From contig NW_003202570.1 in the NCBI RefSeq assembly GCF_000006405.1, forward strand, positions 58,724 through 87,968: DNA of 29,245 nucleotides, given 5' to 3'. This stretch comes from Perkinsus marinus ATCC 50983. Lineage: Eukaryota > Perkinsozoa > Perkinsida > Perkinsidae. The notes under the pieces were generated by a model. That model did no database searches. It had not been told where the DNA came from and was given only the letters and a program-made list of their open reading frames with translations. A program made the position numbers and the translations under genes. Positions 1-8,374 of this stretch are shown here, piece by piece; the first letter of the stretch is position 1, and each line of letters begins with the position of its first letter.

Positions 1-1780
1 TGAAGAAAGCCATCATATTTCCTAACACTGCATGCGACAGTCGAGAGATCCTAATTGGCTCTCTTTATTGATAACGTCGAGGTTTGTTATGAGATTGGAC
101 TGTCGGCTGATTAGGTCTGAGGGATGAACTGAAGACTTACAGGGACTTTCCGCATATCAAGAGCTGTAGAGAGTGCCGTTTTAGCAACGGTGGCCATATG
201 TTCGCTGCAGCTTGTGGCAACAGCATTGAGGTTATTAGGGAGATCATCGACGTATCCTGTACTTGAGCTCATGCGTAGCACTATTCGTTGGCTGTGGACA
301 AAATTTTAGAGAGAATTAGCCTTCGTATTGCTCATAGGCGACAGCGCAAAGGGTATATGTAATTTTTTATTTTTTTTGTTCACTCATTTCATCTTTCGGA
401 GAGGCGTTTGAGGATGGTCGTCTTTGCCAGGTCTATAAGACTTACACGTGCGAGCTTCTCTATCACCTGAAGGGACATAACAACAAAGTAAGCAGCTACC
501 ACTGTGATGGCAAGTAGACTTTCCTCCAGGTCAGAACGATCAGCTGGAATTGGGACGATTCGAGATTGGTCAGTGGTGGACTGGATGGCGCTGTGTAAGT
601 GCTTCTGTACCCACCACGAATCGCTTGTGAGTTAGTTCTCTCTGAATGTAATAGAGTGAGTGATGTCGCTTGCAATGGTGGAGTAGTGAGAGGTCTGTGT
701 GAAGATACGAGTACAACATAGTGGCTGGAGGGCAGCGGATATCGGACTGGGTGAATAAGACTCTCTTGGTATCTTCAACTGCGGTTTGGACGGATACGTC
801 AACAGAAACTGAGAAGGGGCCGCTTATGTTCGGCTTGCCGGTCACTCGCGTGACCCGCGTGGTCCCTGGTACTCAAGGCCTTCAAGGTGGTTCCTTATGG
901 GAAGTGACTATCTGCCGCTTCTCATGCGGAACAGTATTGTTCCACCTTTGCCTTACAACCCCTGCGCTAACTACGGTAGTTATATGGTGACCATGAATAT
1001 GTTAACATTCGAGCATAACGGAAAATGTCTTGTTCTGTCAGTCACTTGCAGACTGCAGTTGTAGTGAATACTGCAGAACAGGAGGTGCTGCAAAGGGGAA
1101 TGCGATCGCCTCTAAACGAAATTGGAGAAGGCTCCGAGGTAGGGGCTCAGCAACACAGTGGAGTAGGACTTGCCCCGAGCAAATTGCCCGTCACCTTGAA
1201 GACAAAGCAGCAAAACTAGAGACCAACCTCCGTAAGAAGTTCGCGGACAGCGACTCGCCGTCCGGGACGGCGCCAGAGGACCCCGGAGCACAGAATAGGA
1301 GGGCCACTGGCACTGTGCCAGAGAGGGAGTCATGGAAGCTGAACACCACCTGAGCACGGTCTGACAGAGTTTGGCTGATGAGGGTACTGCTCATCTAGAA
1401 CTAACATTTCAGGTGGTCCACCTGAGGTGGAGCGACCAACTCGGCGTCCCATCATCCTTACATGCGCTGAGATGCTCGCCGGGCTGCTCTCCAGAGTTGT
1501 CTCTGCACTCAATTGATGCACTTCGATGACGGTTCCTCACCTCCCTACTGTCATCATTCCCGGCACCAAAACCGAGCATCATCCCACCCAATGGGTGACA
1601 CCCATTGCATTCGGACATGATATGGGCACTGTCTGCCTCGAATATCGACATGCATATTATCCCCAGGAAGACTCTTATGGCTCACAGGTTTGCCACTTGA
1701 ACCTTCGAACATCTTTCTGGAGTAGAACATCAGCCACGGATGTATTATCGAAGGATGTTTTCATACGACCTCGCTGTCTG
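1..1780. other. Stretch without a supported gene
   Basis: ORFs of 60-120 codons occur on both strands, but none has a recognisable domain, a paralog in the window or convincing splice sites. The region is fairly GC-rich. Its notable content is three perfect inverted repeats with a one-base centre near 1256, 1307 and 1409, and a fourth at 1589. Nothing else could be supported. Confidence 0.5.
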
Positions 1781-2020
1781 AATAACTCCTCGCAGCCTGT
1801 CGCTAGCATGAGGGCCTCCAATCGAGCAACAGCGGGTCTTATGATTAGACTCTTATTGTTGGAGCGACATGTTGTTCTTGGATGAAACTAGCAGCACAAC
1901 GCTCTTGAATCAAATGAACATCGATAGACACCTTTACAAAGAGCAGACATGCACTCCCGCCCAACTTGAGACTCGTACAGCATCCATGGACGAGAGAATT
2001 TCTCATTTCTCAGAGAAATG
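1256..2020. repeat. Cluster of one-base-centre inverted repeats (group 1)
   Basis: Perfect inverted repeats with a single central base lie at 1256-1272 (8-bp arms, cgccgtcc g ggacggcg), 1307-1321 (ctggcac t gtgccag), 1409-1425 (tcaggtgg t ccacctga), 1589-1607 (caatgggtg a cacccattg) and 2004-2020 (catttctc a gagaaatg). The last lies in the 3' flank of protease copy A, at a place where copies B and C have different sequence. Five such repeats in under 800 bp is far more than chance would give. Confidence 0.85.
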
Positions 2021-2080
2021 GTAGCATGGAACGAGCAATGCCGTACCGTACTGATACTGTCGATGCTGGAGACACATCAA
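1803..2080 (-). repeat. 3' flank of protease copy A, shared with copies B and C
   Basis: Read on the minus strand, the sequence just after the stop codon of copy A matches the sequence after copy C (9785-9985), and its distal part matches copy B (about 7030-7190). Shared pieces include tgattg/ttgatgtgt, cagtatc.gtacgg, ctctttgtaaaggtgtctat, gctgctagtttcatcca and, with copy B, ctgttgctcgattggag. The match shows that the duplicated unit extends past the coding region. It may hold the polyadenylation signal, but none is distinct. Confidence 0.7.
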
Positions 2081-3499
2081 TCAATCACTGGAGTTGGTTA
2101 CATCCTCAGGCTCAACCAATCTCGGCCCCAGGCTGATTGGATGTTTTCGCTTTCGCTCTTTGCTTGTACGGGGTGCAACATCGCGGTCCCGTTTCATCTG
2201 TAGGTCGAACCGGTTCTGGTCATGCCATGACTGGTCCATCCCATGACCGCCATGGGATGAACGGCAGCCGTGCGTCATCAGAGATGAGCCCCTCACTGAT
2301 CTCGGACAGGGAGTTGTTCCAACGACGTTCCAAGTTGATAAACGCGGCACCGAGTTGGATTGTTTAGCCTCGTTTGAAATAATAAAGAGCGTCCTAGTGT
2401 TCAAGTTGATGTATGTAAAGTAGGCACGAAAGAATGGGTGCCCGAGGTGGAGAACATTGCCCGATATCGGGATCAGATCCAACACACATCGGTCCACGTA
2501 GCATTTCTGAACGTAATGCTTCGGAGAGATCCTAACGCTTGTGAGCTCTGCACCAGAGTCGTCCATCAAGTCGAATCCCAGTACAGGAAGGTATTTGAAA
2601 GCTCGTGTATCGACCCATACTAAACCCTTCTCGTCCAACCATAAAGGCTTATCCAGTGGGTTCCCTTTCTCCTGCATCCTGTGTCTCAATTTGTTCGAAA
2701 TCATCTCGTACTCACCATATGTGAGGCCCAAAGCACTACACCCGGTATCCACCAAAACATGCGTGAATTGACGGGGAAGATCCGAAGAGTTACTGGTGGA
2801 GCCTTCCATAGGGAGTCGGCTCCGTCGATTGACTGTCTTCAGCTCGGATCTCAGAACGGTGCCGCAACGTTCGCAATACGTTGGATGTGTTGTGAACTTC
2901 ACTGGATAAAGTTCTGCCAGACTCCGTGGGCTACCGCCAAGAAACAGTCTACCATTCAACAAACTCTCCGTTTCACTCGCTTCAATCGCTACAGAGACCT
3001 CCTTGATAACTCGAAGCATCTTCAGCTGGTCCAACATGGAAGGATGTTCCCTGTTACCTAGAGCTAAGCCCAAGATGCCCTGGGGTGGTGCTCCCCGCAA
3101 CGGACTCTGGAAACTGATAATTAGATCGAATTTCACTTCGATGTCAGTCATATTGCCAATGGAGAGTGTTCCAGTGTGGCTAACGTACTCCACAGTATCT
3201 TCATCAGCATATTTGATCGTGGTCCGAGGGCGTTCGAGTACATCATCACAAGGATACGTTGGAGGACAGAAGTAGCATCCTGTTTCGAGCTCGCGGCACG
3301 CTCCCACACCGTTCGACTTCTCGTAGGCCTCACCCGACATGACCAACCACTCAGGCGTTGCTGAATCGAGGAATAACTTGACGGTGTGCCCATCAAGGGT
3401 CATCGACACGCGGTTGTTGATGATGTCGAAGTGAAGCAAAGCCGCAACTTCTTGGGCGATGAGGAAGGCGAGATGCGACAAGTACAGGCATGTCTCCAT
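2081..3499 (-). CDS. Pepsin-like aspartic protease (family A1), copy A
   Basis: A single-exon protein of 472 aa, probably secreted. An upstream ATG would add 21 residues, but the start at 3499 is preferred: it begins directly with a signal-peptide-like segment (METCLYLSHLAFLIAQEVAA) that copy C shares at its own internal Met, and the upstream 20 bases are conserved as non-coding sequence. The first catalytic motif is LFLDSATPEWLV (Asp45), followed by the cysteine segment ACRELETGCYFCPP..PCDD. The second motif is VLVDTGCSALGL (Asp251). The C-terminal lobe ends in LGHPFFRAYFTYINLNTRTL near residues 352-371. About 95 Ser/Arg/His-rich residues follow and match no part of a normal pepsin fold. The N-lobe motif is DSA instead of D-[ST]-G, as in copy C. 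No pro-segment is obvious. The family hydrolyses peptide bonds at acidic pH; activity here is inferred. Confidence 0.9.
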   Translation of the reverse strand: METCLYLSHLAFLIAQEVAALLHFDIINNRVSMTLDGHTVKLFLDSATPEWLVMSGEAYEKSNGVGACRELETGCYFCPPTYPCDDVLERPRTTIKYADEDTVEYVSHTGTLSIGNMTDIEVKFDLIISFQSPLRGAPPQGILGLALGNREHPSMLDQLKMLRVIKEVSVAIEASETESLLNGRLFLGGSPRSLAELYPVKFTTHPTYCERCGTVLRSELKTVNRRSRLPMEGSTSNSSDLPRQFTHVLVDTGCSALGLTYGEYEMISNKLRHRMQEKGNPLDKPLWLDEKGLVWVDTRAFKYLPVLGFDLMDDSGAELTSVRISPKHYVQKCYVDRCVLDLIPISGNVLHLGHPFFRAYFTYINLNTRTLFIISNEAKQSNSVPRLSTWNVVGTTPCPRSVRGSSLMTHGCRSSHGGHGMDQSWHDQNRFDLQMKRDRDVAPRTSKERKRKHPISLGPRLVEPEDVTNSSD

Positions 3500-3720
3500 G
3501 TTAGAAATAACTGAATCCTTCCAAGTGAAGGGCGAGCATGAGGCTCTCCTGTTGAAATACAAGACTCGAATTCAAAGCACATTGGACATGTCCACGCCAT
3601 GATGCCTGTGTCATGATGGGATACAGAGCATTTCTAGCCATCAGATTTGCTAAGTAATATCCTAACCGATTCTGGAAGCGAAATATTGAGGTTGAGCATC
3701 ACCAACGCCACATTGGCTAT
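3500..3720 (-). promoter_or_regulatory. Conserved 5' flank of protease copy A
   Basis: On the minus strand the about 220 bases upstream of the copy A start align with the flank of copy C (8150-8374). Shared blocks include catcatggc.tggacatgt, tcatgct.g.ccttc and, just before the ATG, attcagttat.ttc.aac. Two diverged paralogs keep this block, so it probably contains promoter or leader elements. The ATTCAG ending 12-13 bases before the ATG would suit a spliced-leader acceptor, since Perkinsus trans-splices its mRNAs. That role is inferred. Confidence 0.55.
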
Positions 3721-3759
3721 AGGGTCAATGTGAAAAACGCTCGCTAGTTCAGGCAAAGA

Positions 3760-5200
3760 AGAATGTCTTAGAGCAGTCGGAGATTCCGACTCGGAATTAG
3801 ACTACCGCTCGAGGCGTGACAGTGAGCCTCGCTCGTCCTGGAAATACTGTTGCGTTGCTAGTTAGCTTCCTCCTGCCGTCTTCCAGTAATATGAACCCGT
3901 CGCCGGAAATCGCGACGAGCTCTTTTTCCTCTGAACAAATCTAGTCGACGGAGATAACCGCGGTAGTGGATGCTCGGCTACGCGCTTAGTTTTGTCTCAG
4001 CGGAATCGTCGCGCTACTTGAGCGGAAATTCGTCCTGGGCGAGCTCGCTATAGTCGCGGAGCGAGCGGGCATATACTGTACCCTCACGATGAGATCCCGA
4101 GAGCATGAATGTACTCTCATTCTCGCAGCGGGGTTGCCCGTGACTGTATCCCAACGTCACGTCACGTTTACGTAGTATTCGTTGGCGAGGATAAACGCGC
4201 CAAGTGCTTTGCTGACAAGGTCAACTTCAGACCGGAAAAAGGTGGCTCGAGAGCTAACTCATAGCTACCTCATAGCTCTGCGTCAGTCCTGATCGCGATG
4301 CGTACTTGGGAGGTCATTGCCCATAATGATGAGGTGTATCCTAAGTCTTGCCACCGTGGCCATTCAGCCACCGGGGCTGAATCGTTGGGGTTTGGCGTAG
4401 GAGTCTTGATGGTGGTCAAATCAACCAGATGGAACGTGCCTCTGCCAGAGGCACTTGAAACTGCGGTTTTTCATAAGATCCGTCGAAGTGCCGCACTTCG
4501 ACGTAGCGTTGACTCGAACTTCTAGGGAGAGTAGGCGAGAGTAGGAGTTTTGATCTGGCGATGCATCTTCCTTGTTGATTTGGGAACTCAACCTAATTTA
4601 AGCTTGCGTGAATGTAGTTACACGAGTACAGAGCGAGATACAAGATAGTGCATTTCTTAATTTAGCGCTTCCACAGGATGAGCGAGATACAAGATACGCT
4701 CAGCGGAGCGACATGAATCGTCATAGGGAATCACCATATCCGCAACTATACCGAGCTCGTCCAGAACGCATTTTCTCTCGGAAAGCGCAACGACTCCGCC
4801 GAGACAGAACTCAGCGCATAGCCGAGCATCCACTGCCGCGACTGTCTCCGGCGACTATGTTCGAATAGAGAAATACACGATATGTTGATTGGTCCGTGCT
4901 ATTCGGATGGAAGGCGGGGACGCGAAAAAAGATGTCAGAGTAAAGCCAGAAGCTCTTATGTGCGCGTGTTTACGTACACTGGAGTTTACGCGTACTCAGT
5001 GTTATAGATGGGCAAAATCGACGTAAATTACGAATTCCGTTACGAGTAACGAGTCGTGAAATATTTCAATTAAACTCTCTTGCAGCATACAGTGGAGAAT
5101 GTTTAGTCTTGGAGACTTTGGAACTCAACACCACGTCATTATTGAGCATTAGATTAGAGTCTTACTTCAAGACAGATGGTAGAGAGTGGCTGAAGAGTAG
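3760..5200. other. Intergenic stretch between protease copies A and B
   Basis: No supported gene. ORFs at 4298-4525 and 4608-4868 have no recognisable features. The region has a run of short near-repeats around gagcgagatacaagata (4630 and 4680) and the inverted repeats listed separately at 4362-4503. Confidence 0.45.
4362..4503. repeat. Cluster of short perfect inverted repeats (group 2)
   Basis: Three inverted repeats within 142 bp: 4362-4382 (attcagcc, five-base centre, ggctgaat), 4436-4454 (gtgcctctg c cagaggcac, one-base centre) and 4481-4503 (10-bp arms cgtcgaagtg / cacttcgacg around ccg). A shorter one, gccac c gtggc, sits just before at 4350-4360. All arms are perfect. Confidence 0.85.
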
Positions 5201-5220
5201 AGAGGGTTGGTATACATCGC

Positions 5221-5298
5221 AGTGCTTGTCAGTTGAGGAAGATCCTCAGCCGGCAAGTGCTCAGTCACTATAAGTAACACCTAGGTGTTATTATAGTG
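5221..5298. repeat. Two adjacent stem-loops
   Basis: The first hairpin spans 5221-5261: 19-nt arms around an AGA loop, with 14 Watson-Crick pairs, four G-T wobbles and one A-C mismatch. The second spans 5266-5298: 7 bp, a small asymmetric bulge, then 7 bp closing on a TA centre (taacacc ta ggtgtta). The wobble pairs mean the first would be more stable as RNA, read on the plus strand, than as DNA. It could be a structured RNA, a terminal structure of a foldback element, or chance decay of an inverted repeat. No gene was found next to it. Confidence 0.6.
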
Positions 5299-5749
5299 CT
5301 CCTCTACTCGAGCAAAAAAATATGTATATCACTTGATATATTTGGTCTTAAGTATTATCCACAATAGCTTTACTAGCTTGAATTTGTGCGACTTATCGCA
5401 CCACTCAGGCTATTGTGTTCTCATTCAGTTCAGTGCGTGGCTTGTCGCCCATATTCTTGCCGCTTGGCTCGTTTAGACGCCACTTCTGCCACGCAGAGCT
5501 CAACTTCACGGTTACGGATGCGATTTACGGTTTATGGCGGGTTTTTTAGCTACTGTTACTAGAAGTTGGCTAGAACACATCTTCATCAATACAACGCGGA
5601 ATAACTCCTGCAAATCATGCTATAATATAACCTATACAACTACGAAAGACCAGAGAGACATACAGCAATAGGAAGCTAACACATATCAAAAGAATAGTAA
5701 CTTACTATTAAAGGGCCGGTGGCAGTCTGCTACTAGCAGAGCTAATGGC

Positions 5750-6660
5750 TAATATCACTCTGAGTCAATGTGAGTGACATCAAAGTGAAATTTAGTCTAA
5801 TTATCAGTTTACCGAGTCCGTTACGGAGAAAGCCGCCCGTGAGCATCTTGGGAGTGGCTCTAGGTAACAGGAAACATCCTTCCATGTTGAACCAGCTGAA
5901 GATGCTTGAAGTCCTCAAGGAAGTCTCTGTAGCGATTGAAGCGAGTGAAACGGAGAGTTTGTTGAATGGTAGACTGTTTCTTGGCAACAGTCCACGGGGT
6001 CTGGCAGAACTTTCTCCAGTGGAGTTCACAACACATCCAACGTATTGCCACTAAGGTTCGAGCTGAAGCCAGTCGATCGACGAAGCCAGCTTCTTGAGAA
6101 AAGTTCTACCAGGAACTCCCCCGACAGTTCACGCTCGACATGGTGGATAACAGAGGGAGCGCTTTCAATTTGAAAGTTTCAAAGCACTGCTTCCAAAACC
6201 GTGCTTAGTGCCCTCACAAATGAGGAGTACGAACTGATGTTGAGCGAATTTCGCTCAGCGAAATGAAGGACGCAGGAAGAAGGGAGCCCGATGGGCTCAA
6301 CCCATTGCCTGAGCGGCTCAGGCAGAGTTTGAAACTCTTTGCACCCGCCCATAGAGGCTCAGGCTGAGCCTCTATGGGTGGGTGCAAAGAGTTTGGCGTG
6401 GTTCGATGCACAAGCTTTCAAGCATCTTCCTGTGCTGGGATTCGACTTGATGGGCGACTCTGGTGCAGAACTCACAAGTGGTAGAGTCTCCCCGAAGCAT
6501 TACGTTCAGGCAAGCCTCCTCCGGTGCGTTCAGAGGTTCTGAATCAGAGCGGATGTGCGTTGGACGGTCCAACTTGGACCTGACCCCGATTTCAAGCAAG
6601 GCTCTCTGCGTCGAACATCCATTCTTTCGGTCTACTATACGTACTTCAACTTGAACAATG
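5750..6660 (+). pseudogene. Truncated aspartic protease pseudogene, copy B
   Basis: Third copy of the protease unit. Homology begins abruptly at about residue 117 of copies A and C (SDIKVKFSLIISLPSPLRRK), so signal peptide, first catalytic Asp and cysteine segment are missing. The frame is open through NQLKMLEVLKEVSVAIEASE and SLLNGRLFLGNSPRGLAELS to THPTYCH, then a stop at 6052. Later pieces are recognisable in other frames, such as EPLWVGAKSL, HLPVLGFDLMGDSGAELTSG and SPKHYVQ. The segment matching the second catalytic motif is damaged. Several perfect inverted repeats (6162-6394) sit exactly where it differs from the paralogs, including a 63-nt foldback. Its 3' flank is kept to about 7190. 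There is no sign that it makes a protease. Confidence 0.9.
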
Positions 6661-7134
6661 AGATGCTTTTTAACATTGATTGTTAATATTAACCCGAATG
6701 TCCCGAATTTCGGGACAATGCAAGGCAGTCACCTCAGTCCTGCGTTTATCAACTCGGAACGCCGTTGGAACACTTTCCTGCCCGGCAACAGTGAGGCGCC
6801 CATCTCTGGACACCAGAGTTTGGTGACGCACGCTGTGGTTCATTCCACTATGAGATTCTTACGACTAAGACCGGTTCGATCTACAGAGAAGACGAGACCA
6901 TAGTGTTGTACCCTGTACAAGTAAGGCCCATGACGAAGGCCTGGGGCGAACTCGGAGGTCACAAGGCTCCAGGCAGCCTGGCTGCCTGGACCCTCACGCG
7001 CGGGCTGCATCTGTCCAGCATCGTTTGTTCGGTACGGTACCGACGGTACGGTACGGCATAGGCTATGCCTCAAAACTCATTCTGGTGCTATTGATTTTCG
7101 TCCATGGATGCTGCATCAATCTCAAAATTTGAGA
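6162..7134. repeat. Dense cluster of one-base-centre inverted repeats in and after copy B
   Basis: Perfect repeats with one central base: 6162-6176 (ctttcaa t ttgaaag) overlapping 6169-6183 (tttgaaa g tttcaaa); 6241-6257 (tgagcgaa t ttcgctca) overlapping 6248-6264 (atttcgct c agcgaaat); 6306-6324 (tgcctgagc g gctcaggca); 6699-6717 (tgtcccgaa t ttcgggaca); 6968-6990 (11-bp arms beginning tccaggcagcc); 7055-7069 (ggcatag g ctatgcc); 7120-7134 (tctcaaa a tttgaga). The foldback at 6332-6394 belongs to the same class and is listed separately. The overlapping pairs have the form X-n-X'-m-X. Confidence 0.85.
6332..6394. repeat. 63-nt foldback: inverted duplication of pseudogene sequence
   Basis: Arms of 31 nt with one mismatch (G47/T79 of this block, a wobble) around a single centre base at 6363. 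The right arm (6364-6394) aligns with the normal coding sequence of copies A and C: gagcctctatgggtgg corresponds to their aagcctttatggttgg and gagcctttatggaagg. The left arm has no counterpart in A or C. It is therefore an extra inverted copy of the adjacent native sequence, made on the spot and not brought in from elsewhere. Confidence 0.85.
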
Positions 7135-7190
7135 CTCGAGCGATACGATCCACTGTTGCTCGATTGGAGTCTTTCGTGCACCTTTTAAAG
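7030..7190 (+). repeat. 3' flank of protease copy B
   Basis: Matches the flanks after copies A and C: a run of ggtacggtac units, then attctggtgctat, catggatgctgcatcaatctca and ctgttgctcgattggag. It confirms that copy B derives from a complete duplicated unit and was not a partial retrocopy. Confidence 0.65.
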
Positions 7191-8150
7191 GCCTACTCCG
7201 CGTGAAGTAAGATCCATTCCGCAGGGTGACCGATCATCCGCGCTAAGATATGCCTTAGTAAGATCAATTTCGACGGCGGACTCGATTGAAAGATCAATTT
7301 CGCCGGCACTCCTGAAGTTAAATTTCGACGAAAGGCGGATAACAATTTCACTGATAGTATATACAATTTCGCCAAGGATGCTGACCCAGGTCTTGGCCAG
7401 CCAGAGTGAACGTTTGTGTTGCGGGCCTTCAGAGCTTCGAAGCCAGTGATGGTCTTGTCAATCAAAGTGTCATCAGAAGTCATCCGGCATCAAGTTATTC
7501 AAGTCGAGAGTAGCCAAAACATCACGATTAGCGCGAGCCTCGGAGAAGTTGTCGGCCAGCTTTCTAAATTCTGTCATCCGTGACTCTGAACTCAAGTCCG
7601 CTCAAGTTTCCAATGTAGGTTGATGGGTTGTAGCCTACAACTTGTAGAAGAAGGGCCAATACCGCTCATCAGGACAAGGACTACAACAATGAATACGGTC
7701 CGCTAGCTCTACGGAAATATGAAGACAAGCGAATAGGTCCTATTCAATAGGAGCTTTTGCCTCCTGAAGCCGGATCATCTCAAGGAATAATGGATGGCGT
7801 ACGCGCGTCTTACGACGCGGACACACGTCACATATGCCGCCACCCATAGCTTAAACTCGCTGTATAAAAAAACAAACATGGAAGTTCAGAAAGATGGGGA
7901 AAATTGGTGTGAAAAATGAGGAAAGTCATGCCAAAGGGTGACAAAATGCATTTCCAGGACGAGCGAGGTTCATTGCCCCCTTTTCGAGCGGTGGCTAATT
8001 CCGACTCATCAAGATGCTCTTCTCCGCCTGAACTCATGCGCAATGAACTCTATCTAAGTGCAGGCCTACTTCTATGGTCGAAGGACTATAGGTGTTTGTT
8101 CGGGATGGACTCTGTTCGATAACAAGCGCAAATTTCTCACATTGATACTA
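7190..8150. other. Spacer between protease copies B and C
   Basis: No supported gene; the short ORFs at 7193-7483 and 7828-8122 are featureless. There is a 17-bp direct repeat agatcaatttcg[a/c]cggc at about 7261 and 7291. One-base-centre inverted repeats lie at 7627-7641 (gttgtag c ctacaac), 7731-7745 (gaatagg t cctattc) and 7738-7752 (tcctatt c aatagga), the last two overlapping as X-n-X'-m-X. A stem of 6 bp with a 4-base loop is at about 7803-7818. Confidence 0.55.
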
Positions 8151-8374
8151 CACTCAGTGTGGCATTGTTAATGTTCAAACTGAAAATTACCATCCTAACA
8201 TCGGCTTTAATATTCTCAGCGAATCCGATGTTGAGAATATTTCCATGTCCTACCACGGTACGGACATCATGGCATGGACATGTTGAGTGGGTTCCAACCC
8301 TCCTGAGAAGGCTCCTCTTGAATGAGACGGACTCATGCTTGTCCTTCGTTAGAAATAATTCAGTTATCTTCAAC
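8150..8374 (+). promoter_or_regulatory. Conserved 5' flank of protease copy C
   Basis: Aligns with the flank upstream of copy A (3720-3500, minus strand): tggacatgttgagtgg, gactcatgcttgtccttc and attcagttatcttcaac before the ATG. An ATG at 8159 would extend the ORF by 72 codons, but its product has no signal peptide start and the copy A flank does not keep the same frame open. The flank is therefore best read as non-coding. The ATTCAG 12-17 bases before the ATG is a candidate spliced-leader acceptor, by inference. Confidence 0.55.

Noticed and set aside
570-990. Overlapping ORFs on both strands (91 and 89 codons)
   Set aside because: No recognisable motifs; openness on both strands at once is a weak signal.
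8159-8374. 72-codon N-terminal extension of protease copy C
   Set aside because: The segment is homologous to the non-coding flank of copy A, and the signal peptide begins at the internal Met shared by both.
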